The notes under the pieces were generated by a model. The model saw only the letters and a program-made list of their open reading frames with translations, searched no databases and had not been told where the DNA came from. Positions 9,677-20,862 of a DNA stretch of 64,000 nucleotides are shown in pieces. Source of the DNA: Lachnospiraceae bacterium (GTDB lineage Bacteria > Bacillota > Clostridia > Lachnospirales > Lachnospiraceae); the NCBI GenBank assembly GCA_910575005.1, contig CAJTCL010000003.1, forward strand, positions 230,872 to 294,871. Direction: 5' to 3'. Made by a program: the position numbers and the translations under genes. How positions within the stretch are numbered: the stretch's first letter is position 1; each line of letters opens with the position of its first letter.

Positions 9677-10627
9677 ATGAGTCAGTTTCAGGTGCGTACC
9701 GACCTGGCATTAGAGACCAGAGAGAAATTTAAAGAAGATAATGTGGAAATTAAAGGCGTACGAGTGGAAGAAGAGTATCGCAGGGAAAAAGAGATTAAAA
9801 TTACCACAATGGTGATTGAAACAGAAAATGGTGCCAAGGCAATGGGTAAACCCAAAGGAACATATATTACGCTGGAAGCGGCAAATATGGACAGTCAGGA
9901 TGAAGATTATCATCGGGAAATTTCCATCGAACTGGCAAGGATTATTAAGAGACTTCTGCCAGAAGGAAGAAATACATTTTCTGTATTGGTAGCAGGACTT
10001 GGCAATCGGGAAGTTACTCCAGATGCGCTTGGGCCAAGGGTTGTTGATAATATGATGATTACCCGCCATGTGTTAAAGGAATTTGGCAAATATGCATTTG
10101 GAGAACAAGAGGTCAATTCGGTCAGCGGGATTGTGCCCGGAGTGATGGCTCAGACAGGCATGGAGAGTCAGGAGATCATTCGAGGAGTGATTGAACAGAC
10201 CAAGCCAGATGTGATGATTGCCATTGATGCACTGGCGGCACGCAGTACCAGGCGCCTTAGCCGGACGATACAGATTACAGATACTGGGATTAATCCTGGT
10301 TCTGGGGTGGGAAATCATCGGCATGGATTATCCAAAGATACTGTAGGCATCCCAGTGATTGCCATAGGCGTGCCTACTGTAGTGGACGCTGCAACTATTG
10401 TCAGTGATACGATGCAGACTCTCATTCAGGCAATGGAGGAGCACACTCATTTAAGTGCTTTGAGTACAGGCTTAAATGCCCTTAACGATATGGAGAAATA
10501 TGAACTAATTCGGGAACTTTTATCCCCGCAGTTGAACACAATGTTTGTCACACCTAAGGATATTGATGAATCTGTAAAGCGATTGAGTTATACCTTGTCA
10601 GAAGGATTAAACATTGCTTTTGCATAA
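9677..10627 (+). CDS. gpr: Spore germination protease GPR
   Basis: The A25-family endopeptidase that degrades small acid-soluble spore proteins during germination. It is made as a zymogen, and the N-terminus FQVRTDLALE resembles its autoprocessing site. Conserved blocks include VLVAGLGNREVTPDALGPRV and the ITDTGINPGSGVGNHR region. Three ATGs occur in a row. GGAGGG ends at 9670, so the third (9677) has the only usable spacing, giving 316 residues. spoIIP follows in the same direction, a common sporulation pairing. Confidence 0.95.
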   Translation: MSQFQVRTDLALETREKFKEDNVEIKGVRVEEEYRREKEIKITTMVIETENGAKAMGKPKGTYITLEAANMDSQDEDYHREISIELARIIKRLLPEGRNTFSVLVAGLGNREVTPDALGPRVVDNMMITRHVLKEFGKYAFGEQEVNSVSGIVPGVMAQTGMESQEIIRGVIEQTKPDVMIAIDALAARSTRRLSRTIQITDTGINPGSGVGNHRHGLSKDTVGIPVIAIGVPTVVDAATIVSDTMQTLIQAMEEHTHLSALSTGLNALNDMEKYELIRELLSPQLNTMFVTPKDIDESVKRLSYTLSEGLNIAFA

Positions 10628-10694
10628 AATATTTCGTACAGGCATATATTTAATTGTTTATAAGATTTTATGGGAAAGCAGTTGATCACACAAA

Positions 10695-11987
10695 ATGGGA
10701 ATGGGGAAATTTTTGACAAGAAAAAGAAAAAAGACCATCAAGTATGTGCAATGGATGGCTGGTGGAATCAGTGTTTTATTTGTGTTTGTCTGTTATCAAA
10801 ATATGTCAGCTACAGGAGATGCCCCAGCAATGGGGCAGTTCTTAAATTTTATTAGGGAAGAAATTGCTGTGTCAGCATGGAAAAATTGTATGCCAGTAAT
10901 GGTGCGGGAGGAAGAGGAGGGTGAAACCACACTGGGAAAGTTTCTGCTCGGAAAAATAGAAGAATTTTATCCAGTTTATGCATTCAGTGGTACCTTGACG
11001 GAATATGATACGCAGATTGAGAGTGATCTCACCTGTGGCATGTTGGAGGAAAATCAGGAAGCAAACCAAGAGCAGCAAGAGGAGCCAAAAGAACAACAGG
11101 ATGAGCCAAAAGAACAGGAAGAACAGGAAGAACAAGAAGAGCAGCAAGGACAAGAAGAGCAAGAAGAACAGCAGACAGAAGGGGAACAGGAAGTTGCCGC
11201 AAATAATGCAAGCGCTGATTCCAAGGCTGTCGAAGTTTCTAGAGAAAAATTAAATGATTTTGATTATCTGGTGCAGAATTTTTACCAAATTGACCGCACT
11301 ACAACAATTGACGGCAGTGAGTTAAATGCACAGGAAATGTTGGCAAAGGATATGAGACTGCAAGGCGGTGCAGAAAATATCCAGATTTTAATTTATCACA
11401 CACATTCGCAAGAAGGGTATGCAGATTCTACCCCTGGGGATCCGAATAGTAGTGTCCTGGCGTTGGGAGAACGTCTGACACAGCTTCTCAGAGATCAATA
11501 TGGATTTAATGTCCTCCATCATATGGGGGAATACGATGTCAAAGACAGGGATAACGCCTATTCTTATGCAGGACCAGCATTGGAGCAGCTTTTGGCAGAA
11601 AATCCCAGTATAGAGGTGGTGATTGATCTGCACCGCGATGGTGTTCCAGATACTGCGCATTTGGTTTCAGAGGTAAATGGAAAGCAGACAGCACAGATTA
11701 TGTTTTTCAATGGATTGAGCAGAACAACAGCCAATGGAAATATTGCCCATCTTGCCAATCCCAATCTTGCAGATAACCTGGCGTTTTCTTTTCAAATGAA
11801 ATTGGCAGCAGAAGAGTACTATCCTGGATTTGCCCGTGCCACTTATTTAAAAGGTTATCGCTATAATCTTCATTATCGCCCGAAGAGTCTTTTGGTAGAA
11901 GTGGGTGCTCAGACCAATACGCTAGAGGAGGCTATGAATGCGATGGAGCCATTGGCAGATATTTTACATAAAGTGTTATCACCTTAA
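10695..11987 (+). CDS. spoIIP: Stage II sporulation protein P, septal peptidoglycan hydrolase
   Basis: A membrane-anchored amidase/endopeptidase that thins septal peptidoglycan during engulfment with SpoIID and SpoIIM. A basic N-terminus and one transmembrane helix (about residues 20-37) precede an extracytoplasmic stretch. Residues about 115-165 are an unusually long Gln/Glu-rich low-complexity linker. The catalytic amidase domain has ILIYHTHSQEGY, DLHRDG and a C-terminal LLVEVGAQTNT. The start may be ATG 10695 or 10701, as no strong ribosome site distinguishes them. It lies 67 bp after gpr. Confidence 0.93.
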   Translation: MGMGKFLTRKRKKTIKYVQWMAGGISVLFVFVCYQNMSATGDAPAMGQFLNFIREEIAVSAWKNCMPVMVREEEEGETTLGKFLLGKIEEFYPVYAFSGTLTEYDTQIESDLTCGMLEENQEANQEQQEEPKEQQDEPKEQEEQEEQEEQQGQEEQEEQQTEGEQEVAANNASADSKAVEVSREKLNDFDYLVQNFYQIDRTTTIDGSELNAQEMLAKDMRLQGGAENIQILIYHTHSQEGYADSTPGDPNSSVLALGERLTQLLRDQYGFNVLHHMGEYDVKDRDNAYSYAGPALEQLLAENPSIEVVIDLHRDGVPDTAHLVSEVNGKQTAQIMFFNGLSRTTANGNIAHLANPNLADNLAFSFQMKLAAEEYYPGFARATYLKGYRYNLHYRPKSLLVEVGAQTNTLEEAMNAMEPLADILHKVLSP

Positions 11988-12055
11988 ATATTTGTGAATT
12001 TTACAGTTATTTATGTGATAAATTTTGCTGAGAAAAACGAGAGAAGGTGTTTTTG

Positions 12056-12964
12056 ATGGAAGCGAATGCAGAAAAAATGGTCAAAGTGATGGACTGGCAA
12101 GAGCTGATGTGCAAACAGAGGAGCCAGAAAGAAGAATTATTGATGCAGTCAGTCTGTCGGCTGGAACCAGCTTATTGGACTGGGGTCAAGCTGGTGGAAG
12201 GCCATTTATATGGAACCTTTTGTTTTCATGAGAGTACTGATGCCAAAAAGCGTGCCATAAGTGCGGCATTTCTGCTGGATGAACAGGAATTTGTGCTGGT
12301 TACACTAAAAGATGAAGAGGGTATTCTAAAACAAATGAAAGAATATTTGTCAGAGAAAACTTCAGAAAATTTAAATCAGATGGAGGAAGGTTTGGAGGCA
12401 GTCTTTGACAGTATTTTAAAACAGGGGCAGCAAAATGTTGAGGAAATGGAAAAATATTTGATTGAGATGGAACGGGAGATTGTAGGGGGCAGAATTAACC
12501 GGAATCGAAACCGCTCCATTTTTGAATGTAAGAGGCTGTTGACCGTATGGAAAAATGATTATACGCGTTTTTTAGATTTGATTGAGGGCGTCAATGGCTT
12601 GGAAGAAAAGAAGAAGGAGACGCAGAGACAGATACTCAATGAGGAAGCGGCATGTTATTTCCGTATTTATGAAAATAAAGTGAAACATTTGACAGAAGAA
12701 ACACAATTTTTATACGAGGAACTGGTACGCATTCGGGAGGCGTTGGATGCGGCGCTTTCGTATGAACAGAATCGGATCATGAAAGTATTTACCACAGTAA
12801 CAACTGTGTTTATGCCATTGACGTTGATTACAGGATGGTATGGAATGAATTTTGAACGTATGCCGGAACTGCATTGGCAGTACGGCTATGTTTTTGTGGG
12901 AATTATCAGTATATTGGTCATTTTAGTGTGTATTTGGTTTTTTCGGAAGAAGAAGTTATTTTAA
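12056..12964 (+). CDS. CorA-family divalent cation transporter
   Basis: A 302-residue inner-membrane channel, probably for Mg2+ or a related ion. A cytoplasmic alpha/beta and long helical domain fills residues 1-240. Two C-terminal transmembrane helices follow, with the selectivity motif YGMNF between them (MPLTLITGWYGMNF) and a short basic tail FFRKKKLF. GAGAAGG at 12041-12047 fits the ATG at 12056; an upstream in-frame GTG at 12047 overlaps that site and is less likely. It stands alone between spoIIP and groES. Confidence 0.88.
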   Translation: MEANAEKMVKVMDWQELMCKQRSQKEELLMQSVCRLEPAYWTGVKLVEGHLYGTFCFHESTDAKKRAISAAFLLDEQEFVLVTLKDEEGILKQMKEYLSEKTSENLNQMEEGLEAVFDSILKQGQQNVEEMEKYLIEMEREIVGGRINRNRNRSIFECKRLLTVWKNDYTRFLDLIEGVNGLEEKKKETQRQILNEEAACYFRIYENKVKHLTEETQFLYEELVRIREALDAALSYEQNRIMKVFTTVTTVFMPLTLITGWYGMNFERMPELHWQYGYVFVGIISILVILVCIWFFRKKKLF

Positions 12965-13001
12965 AATTTTCTAAACTTTTTATTAAATGTGTAATTGGAT
13001 A

Positions 13002-13030
13002 TTGACAAAAAAAAACAGGAGTGCTACATT
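13002..13030 (+). promoter_or_regulatory. Sigma-A promoter of groESL
   Basis: TTGACA (13002-13007), a 17-base spacer and TACATT (13025-13030). The CIRCE operator begins 15 bases downstream, placing it at about +9 and suited to block transcription. Confidence 0.85.
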
Positions 13031-13045
13031 TATGTACATAAGTTA

Positions 13046-13072
13046 TTAGCACTCGATAGAAAAGAGTGCTAA
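13046..13072 (+). promoter_or_regulatory. CIRCE operator (HrcA binding site)
   Basis: A perfect TTAGCACTC-N9-GAGTGCTAA inverted repeat, the operator of the heat-shock repressor HrcA. It sits between the promoter and groES, so groESL should be derepressed on heat shock. hrcA itself is not in this window. Confidence 0.97.
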
Positions 13073-13118
13073 TAATTAGAAATGATAGCACAGGAAAATA
13101 GAAAAGACTACTCGGTAA

Positions 13119-13562
<444 letters not shown>

Positions 13563-13571
13563 TTAAAATGA

Positions 13572-15230
<1,659 letters not shown>

Positions 15231-15267
15231 TTTTCTGATAACTATTCAGAATTTCATAAAAAATGGG

Positions 15268-15308
15268 AAATCAGGATCTTCAAAATTATTTGAAAGAGCC
15301 TGATTTTT
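15268..15308 (+). terminator. Intrinsic terminator after groEL
   Basis: Arms AAATCAGG (15268-15275) and CCTGATTT (15299-15306), extended by TCTT/AAGA past one mismatch, with a 12-base loop and a T tract. Confidence 0.85.
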
Positions 15309-15613
15309 CCATTTTTATGAGTATGATCATCTCATTAGTCACAGACGAAAATTGGTATGCGCCTGTCAAGAGGACAATAATAAATTTTTCTATCGTCAGT
15401 CAGGTTATGGCTGGCGATATTTTTATCTTATCGGAAATTCCTTCGGATTTTTGGCAAGCTAGGTATGGTAATTTGGAAAACAGGGAAAAATGCTTATAGA
15501 AAGATATGTCTAGAATCAAATTATCATGTAAGTATGTGATTATCTCTATGTTGGCTGTTAAGTGAATTGTATATGGAGGTATTTGGGATTATTGAAAAAA
15601 TATGCTTATAAGA
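15309..15613. other. Intergenic stretch without a recognisable gene
   Basis: About 300 bases between the groEL terminator and the degV promoter. The only open frame begins inside the terminator, lacks a ribosome site and resembles no family I know. I see no RNA gene or clear repeat. Confidence 0.6.
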
Positions 15614-15642
15614 TTGTACCAAAATAAAAAATGTGGTACAAT
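15614..15642 (+). promoter_or_regulatory. degV promoter overlapped by an inverted repeat
   Basis: TTGTAC (15614-15619), 17 bases, TACAAT (15637-15642). The perfect inverted repeat TTGTACC-N14-GGTACAA (15614-15620 and 15635-15641) coincides with the -35 and the first five bases of the -10, so a dimeric repressor could bind here. Confidence 0.6.
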
Positions 15643-15681
15643 AAAAAGAGATATAATAAAATGAAAAGGAGGATTACCCTG

Positions 15682-16551
15682 GTGGGAAAAATTGCAGTAG
15701 TAACGGACAGTAACAGCGGGATCACCCAGAAACAGGCGAAGGAGTATGGAATCAATGTGCTGCCCATGCCTTTTTTTATAGATGGAGAGACTTATTTTGA
15801 AGATATTGATCTTACTCAGGAACAATTTTATCAAAAACTGGAAGGCAAAGCAGAGATCTCTACTTCTATGCCAGCAGTTGGAACAGTTACAGACCTGTGG
15901 GATCAATTATTGAAGGAATACGAAGGAATTGTGCATATTCCTATGTCCAGCGGATTAAGCAGCTCTTGTGAGACGGCCATGATGTTATCACAGGAATATA
16001 ATGGCAAAGTACAAGTGGTAAATAATCAACGAATTTCTGTGACGCAAAAGCAGAGTGTTCTTGATGCCATAAAGCTGGCAGAGGAAGGAAGAAGTGCAGA
16101 AGAGATCAAAGAGTATCTGGAGAAGGTGAAGTACGATTCTAGTATCTATATTATGGTGGATACACTGCATTATCTGAAAAAGGGGGGACGTATTACACCA
16201 GCTGCCGCAGCTCTAGGAACGCTTCTCAAGCTCAAACCAGTGCTGCAGATTCAAGGAGAAAAACTGGATGCCTATGCCAAGGCAAGGACGGTTAAGCAGG
16301 CTAGAAGTATCATGATTGATGCGATTAAGAATGATTTTGCGAAACGTTTTGGGGATGAGACGGGAAATAACATGCATATTTTTGTTGCTTATACAAAGGA
16401 TAAAGATACGGCTTTGGATTTTAAGGCTCAGCTTTTAGAGGCATTTCCAGGCCAGGAAATTGATGTGGATCCATTGTCGTTAAGTGTGGCATGCCATATT
16501 GGGCCAGGATCACTTGCTGTGGCATGTTCCAAGAAAATATTTGGTGAATAG
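15682..16551 (+). CDS. DegV family fatty-acid-binding protein
   Basis: DegV/FakB-type proteins bind a fatty acid; some deliver it to the FakA kinase, but others have no known partner. Seen here: KIAVVTDSNSGIT at the N-terminus, STSMPAVG, IPMSSGLSSSCETA and a C-terminal HIGPGSLAVAC, all family hallmarks. An in-frame ATG at 15631 overlaps the promoter. The GTG at 15682 has AAAGGAGG (15665-15672) at ideal spacing and gives 289 residues, the family norm. No fakA lies nearby. Confidence 0.9.
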   Translation: MGKIAVVTDSNSGITQKQAKEYGINVLPMPFFIDGETYFEDIDLTQEQFYQKLEGKAEISTSMPAVGTVTDLWDQLLKEYEGIVHIPMSSGLSSSCETAMMLSQEYNGKVQVVNNQRISVTQKQSVLDAIKLAEEGRSAEEIKEYLEKVKYDSSIYIMVDTLHYLKKGGRITPAAAALGTLLKLKPVLQIQGEKLDAYAKARTVKQARSIMIDAIKNDFAKRFGDETGNNMHIFVAYTKDKDTALDFKAQLLEAFPGQEIDVDPLSLSVACHIGPGSLAVACSKKIFGE

Positions 16552-16594
16552 GGGGCTTCATAAGACAGCATAGGGTTCGCAGAGGAGGAGAAGC

Positions 16595-18307
16595 ATGAAA
16601 AAAAGTATTGGGATAAAAGTAATTTTGTTATTAGGCATTTTATCAATCGTATTTTTTTTGTTTGCGGTTGCAAATATAGCAGCAATGTCAGAAATAAATT
16701 CCAGAAATAAAGAAATTTCGGAAATTTATCTGGAATTGCAGAAAATTGAAGGTAAAATGTCAGTGAATGTACAGGAATTTCGTGGTCTGATGGACACGGC
16801 GAAGCTCAAGGCGCAGGGTTCTGAAAAAATACAAAAGAAAATAGATGTGTTACAGGAATATTTTGATCGGATGGATGAATTGTGCCATAATACAAATGAT
16901 TCTATTTTAAATGAGAGCTTCCAATCTTATAAAGGGCATTTTGAAGAATTTATGTCTCTGGGACTTACAGCGACTATTGCTGTGGAGGAAGGCGACACAC
17001 TTACGTCCTTGTCTGTCTTGGGGGACTGCAGGGACAAAAGTGCTGATCTGGATGATTATAAGGCAGCTTATACGGAAGCAATGGAGAGCAGAATTGATAA
17101 TGTATCTAGAGGAATCGACGTCAAAATAGCTGGTACATATGTTTTTAATATTGTAATGCTTAGCATTTTTCTGTTTCTTGCATTGTGTACAGTGGCCATT
17201 GTAATTCGTACGATTGCCTGGCCCGCGAAGAGAGCAAGCAAACAGTTAAACCAAATTGTACAAAAGATTGAGGAGAATGAAGGCGATCTGACAGCGCGTA
17301 TTGTGGTAAAGTCCCGTGATGAGGTGGGGCAGTTAGTCAATGGTGTCAACGGTTTTATTGAACAGCTTCAGTTGTTGATGAGAAAGCTGCAAGGAGAATC
17401 TGAACAAATGATGGTGTCCGCAGATAATATTACAGTCAGAGTCAATGAATCCAATGAAAATGTAACGAATGTATCAGCAAATATGGAACAGCTTGCAGCC
17501 AGTATGCAGGAGGTTTCTGCGACATTGGAACAAATCGTGATAGGAAGTGAAGGTATCTATGAAAAGGTAAAGACAATGGCTGCAAAAGCGGAAAACGGAG
17601 CCTCTTTGGTGGAGGAGATCAAAGACAAAGCGCAGACAATCCGCAAGAGTACTGTGGAGAGTAAGACAGCGGCTAGCAATATGATTGTTGGAATCCGTTC
17701 TATGCTTGAGGAATCGGTGGAGGAGAGCCGCAGTGTTGGACGTATCAATGATCTGACCGGAGAAATTCTGGATATTGCCAAGCAGACAAATTTACTTGCC
17801 TTAAATGCCTCTATTGAAGCAGCCCGCGCCGGAGACTCAGGGAAGGGGTTTGCAGTTGTGGCAGATGAGATTCGTATGCTTGCAGATAACAGCAGAGATA
17901 CAGCCAATAACATTCAAAATATCAGTAATATGGTCACGGATGCTGTGGAGAAACTTTCCCAGAATGCAGAAGATATGCTGTCGTTTATTGATGAGAATAT
18001 CATGAAAGATTATGATGATTTTGAGGCTGTTTCTAATTATTACCATGATGACGCGGAGAGTGTCAATGAGATTTTATCAGAATTTGCCAGCAATACTTCA
18101 GAGATGGAGTCTATTATGCAGCAGATCAATAGCGGAATCAGCAATATTTCCTGTACGGTGGATGAGAGCGCCAAAGGCGTGGCCAATGCAGCACACAGTG
18201 CAGGGACATTGGTAGAAGCGATGGCACATATTCAGGAAGAGACAGAAAACAATCAAAATATATCCAGAGAATTGCGCGGCGAAGTGGAACGCTTTAAAAG
18301 GGTATAG
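16595..18307 (+). CDS. Methyl-accepting chemotaxis protein
   Basis: A 570-residue transmembrane chemoreceptor. Transmembrane helix 1 is at about residues 7-29. A mostly helical four-helix-bundle-like sensor domain spans about 30-185, and helix 2 is at about 187-209. HAMP follows, then the long coiled-coil signalling domain with the conserved hairpin tip [17 protein letters not shown] near residue 397. It should couple to CheA/CheW, none of which is nearby. The ligand cannot be read from the sequence. GAGGAGGAG precedes the ATG, and a terminator follows at 18373. Confidence 0.93.
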   Translation: MKKSIGIKVILLLGILSIVFFLFAVANIAAMSEINSRNKEISEIYLELQKIEGKMSVNVQEFRGLMDTAKLKAQGSEKIQKKIDVLQEYFDRMDELCHNTNDSILNESFQSYKGHFEEFMSLGLTATIAVEEGDTLTSLSVLGDCRDKSADLDDYKAAYTEAMESRIDNVSRGIDVKIAGTYVFNIVMLSIFLFLALCTVAIVIRTIAWPAKRASKQLNQIVQKIEENEGDLTARIVVKSRDEVGQLVNGVNGFIEQLQLLMRKLQGESEQMMVSADNITVRVNESNENVTNVSANMEQLAASMQEVSATLEQIVIGSEGIYEKVKTMAAKAENGASLVEEIKDKAQTIRKSTVESKTAASNMIVGIRSMLEESVEESRSVGRINDLTGEILDIAKQTNLLALNASIEAARAGDSGKGFAVVADEIRMLADNSRDTANNIQNISNMVTDAVEKLSQNAEDMLSFIDENIMKDYDDFEAVSNYYHDDAESVNEILSEFASNTSEMESIMQQINSGISNISCTVDESAKGVANAAHSAGTLVEAMAHIQEETENNQNISRELRGEVERFKRV

Positions 18308-18372
18308 TTTTATCAAGTCTTGTGGTTAAGAATTAACGGTCAGATATATTCTTATATATGACTAAACCGCTG

Positions 18373-18407
18373 AAAGGAGAAGAGATCAAAAGGATTTCTT
18401 CTCTTTT
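18373..18407 (+). terminator. Intrinsic terminator after the chemoreceptor gene
   Basis: Arms AAAGGAGAAGA (18373-18383) and TCTTCTCTTTT (18397-18407) pair with one G-T wobble and a 13-base loop. The T-rich end is part of the 3' arm. Confidence 0.75.
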
Positions 18408-18445
18408 CGTATGACAAGATACTTTTTCAACAGGGATGAGATTGT

Positions 18446-19330
18446 ATGGATATCAATTTGGAATATTACAAATTTTTTTATTATGTAGGTAAGTTAAAAA
18501 GTATTACTTTGGCGGCAGAAGAGCTGTCTGTTTCTCAGCCAGCGGTAAGCCAGGCAATTCGGCATTTGGAAGATTTATTGGGCAGTGCACTGTTTGTGCG
18601 TACTTCCAAAGGGGTTCGTTTTACTCCAGAAGGAGAAGTTTTGTATTCTTATGTACAGCGGGGATATGAGTATATTCGACAAGGAGAACGCAAATTTCTT
18701 GAAATGCGTAATCTGGAAACAGGAGAGATTCGGATTGGAGCGAGTGATATGACATTGCAGTTTTATCTGCTTGAATTGTTGGAACGGTTTCATGAGAGAC
18801 ATCCAGGAATTAAAGTGGCAGTGACCAATGCTCCTACACCAAAAACATTGAGGCATTTACAGGATGGACTGATTGATTTTGGTGTGGTCAGCACACCAAT
18901 CCACAGTAAGCATGGCTGGAAGATCCGCAAGGTTCATCAAATTGAGGATGTATTTGTGGCAGGGAAAAAATTTCAAGGGTTAAAGGGGCGAATTTTAAAT
19001 TATCAAGAGCTGGAAAAACTGCCGATCTTGTGTTTGGAAAAAAATACTTCCACCCGAAACTATGTTGATGATTTTTTGAAAGAAAACGGGGTAGTATTAC
19101 AGCCTGAATTTGAACTGGCCACCAGCAATATATTGGTTCAGTTTGCCAGAAAAGGATTGGGCATTGCCTGCGTGGTAGAAGATTTTGTGGAAGAATATCT
19201 GCAGACAGGTGAATTATTTCGGCTGGAATTTGACCGCAGCATTCCCAAACGAGAATTTTGTGTGGTCACAGACAGTCGGATTCCAGTTTCTGCCGCTGCG
19301 GGAAAGTTGTTGGAAATGATTGATATATAA
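18446..19330 (+). CDS. LysR family transcriptional regulator
   Basis: A 294-residue DNA-binding regulator. The N-terminal winged helix-turn-helix is clear (LAAEELSVSQPAVSQAIRHL, LFVRTSKGVRFTPEGE). A type 2 periplasmic-binding-like effector domain starts near residue 90 (GEIRIGASDMTLQFYLLELL). The effector is unknown. Autoregulation or control of the downstream purA promoter, which carries inverted repeats, is possible but only inferred. The gene has its own promoter region after the chemoreceptor terminator. Confidence 0.92.
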   Translation: MDINLEYYKFFYYVGKLKSITLAAEELSVSQPAVSQAIRHLEDLLGSALFVRTSKGVRFTPEGEVLYSYVQRGYEYIRQGERKFLEMRNLETGEIRIGASDMTLQFYLLELLERFHERHPGIKVAVTNAPTPKTLRHLQDGLIDFGVVSTPIHSKHGWKIRKVHQIEDVFVAGKKFQGLKGRILNYQELEKLPILCLEKNTSTRNYVDDFLKENGVVLQPEFELATSNILVQFARKGLGIACVVEDFVEEYLQTGELFRLEFDRSIPKREFCVVTDSRIPVSAAAGKLLEMIDI

Positions 19331-19390
19331 TAGGAGTGTGCTTTATGATATTGAGAAATGTTTTACTCTGGTAGTTAAATATCACAATGG

Positions 19391-19486
19391 TTTACTTGTT
19401 AAAGTAATATAAGTAAATTTTATAATAAATATAATAAACATTGATTTTACTTATGTTAATAGATACGCTATACTTATGAAGTAAAA
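19391..19486 (+). promoter_or_regulatory. purA promoter region with paired inverted repeats
   Basis: A -10 box TATACT lies at 19469-19474, without a strong -35. TTTTACTT (19445-19452) and AAGTAAAA (19479-19486) bracket it as a perfect inverted pair. TTTACTT (19391-19397) and AAGTAAA (19411-19417) form a second pair upstream. They look like operator sites of one regulator, identity unknown. I see no purine or ZTP riboswitch core in the leader. Confidence 0.5.
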
Positions 19487-19567
19487 GGTATTCCCTCTGC
19501 GGCGTGTGATTGGGCCGTTTAGCGAATCGTAAAGATAAATGTAATAGTTATAAAAGGAGGAACTTTC

Positions 19568-20860
19568 ATGGTAAAGGCGATTGTTGGAGCAAACTGGGGC
19601 GATGAAGGAAAAGGTAAAATTACCGATGCGATGGCGAAAGAAGCCGATTTAGTTGTGCGTTTTCAGGGCGGCGCCAATGCAGGGCATACCATTGTAAATA
19701 ACTATGGAAAATTTGCATTGCATACACTTCCAAGCGGTGTGTTTTATGAACATATCCATAATATTATTGGCCCTGGTGTGGCACTAAATATACCAGTTTT
19801 TGTGAAGGAAATTGAGTCTGTGATTGAGAGAGGCGTTCCTAAGCCAAAGATAATGGTGTCAGAACGTGCACAGATGGTAATGTCTTACCATATACTGTTT
19901 GACCAGTATGAGGAGGAGCGTCTGGGAGGCAAATCTTTTGGTTCAACCAAATCTGGGATTGCTCCATTCTATTCTGATAAATATGCAAAAATTGGATTTC
20001 AGGTCAGTGAGTTGTTTGACGAGAAAATTTTAGATGAAAAAGTAGTACGTGTCTGTGAGACAAAAAATGTACTGTTAGAGCATTTATATCATAAACCATT
20101 ACTGAAACCAGAGGAGCTCAAGAAGGAGCTTCTCGGTTATCGTGAAATGATAGAGCTTTATGTATCTGATACTTCCGCTTTTCTGTGGCAGGCTGTTCAA
20201 AAGGGACAGAATATTCTTTTGGAAGGACAGTTAGGTTCCCTAAAGGATCCAGATCATGGAATTTATCCGATGGTGACATCTTCCTCTACACTGGCTGCTT
20301 TTGGGGCAATTGGTGCTGGGATTCCGCCTTATGAGATTAAAAAGGTGATTACAGTCTGCAAAGCATATTCTTCTGCTGTTGGTGCAGGGGCTTTTGTCAG
20401 TGAGATCTTTGGGGAAGAAGCAGATGAGCTGAGACGCAGAGGCGGTGACGGAGGAGAGTATGGTGTCACTACAGGGCGTCCAAGACGTATGGGATGGTTT
20501 GATGTGGTAGCAAGTAAGTATGGCTGTCAGGTACAGGGAACGACAGATGTGGCCTTTACTGTGTTGGATGTTTTGGGCTATCTGGAAGAAATTCCGGTTT
20601 GCGTGGGCTATGAAGTGGATGGCAATGTCACAACAACATTTCCGCCTACGGTAAAGTTGGAGAAAGCAAAACCAGTGTTTGAAGTACTGCCTGGATGGAA
20701 CTGTGATATCCGCGGGATTAAAAATTATGAGGAACTGCCAGAAAATTGCCGCAAATATATTGAATTTGTGGAAGAAAAGATCGGATTCCCCATTACCATA
20801 ATCTCTAACGGACCAGGAAGAGAAGATATCATTTATCGGGAAAGCGGAAGGAAAGTTTAA
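19568..20860 (+). CDS. purA: Adenylosuccinate synthase
   Basis: Makes adenylosuccinate from IMP, aspartate and GTP in AMP synthesis. The N-terminus has the phosphate-binding GANWGDEGKGKI and GGANAGHT. Later blocks are GSTKSGIAPFYSDK and RRRGGDGGEYGVTTGRPRR. The 430-residue length is normal. AAAGGAGG precedes the ATG. The downstream HAD gene begins 2 bases after the stop, so the two are probably cotranscribed. Confidence 0.97.
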   Translation: MVKAIVGANWGDEGKGKITDAMAKEADLVVRFQGGANAGHTIVNNYGKFALHTLPSGVFYEHIHNIIGPGVALNIPVFVKEIESVIERGVPKPKIMVSERAQMVMSYHILFDQYEEERLGGKSFGSTKSGIAPFYSDKYAKIGFQVSELFDEKILDEKVVRVCETKNVLLEHLYHKPLLKPEELKKELLGYREMIELYVSDTSAFLWQAVQKGQNILLEGQLGSLKDPDHGIYPMVTSSSTLAAFGAIGAGIPPYEIKKVITVCKAYSSAVGAGAFVSEIFGEEADELRRRGGDGGEYGVTTGRPRRMGWFDVVASKYGCQVQGTTDVAFTVLDVLGYLEEIPVCVGYEVDGNVTTTFPPTVKLEKAKPVFEVLPGWNCDIRGIKNYEELPENCRKYIEFVEEKIGFPITIISNGPGREDIIYRESGRKV

Positions 20861-20862
20861 AA

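Noticed and set aside
9393..9710. N-terminal extension of rpsT by about 100 codons
   Set aside because: The Shine-Dalgarno sequence and family alignment fix the start at the TTG at 9392; the rest is leader and divergent promoter.
15263..15499. 78-codon open frame after groEL
   Set aside because: Its start lies inside the groEL terminator, it lacks a ribosome site and resembles no known protein.
19487..19567. Purine or ZTP riboswitch ahead of purA
   Set aside because: The conserved cores of those riboswitches are not present; only a short GCGGC/GCCGT pairing is possible.
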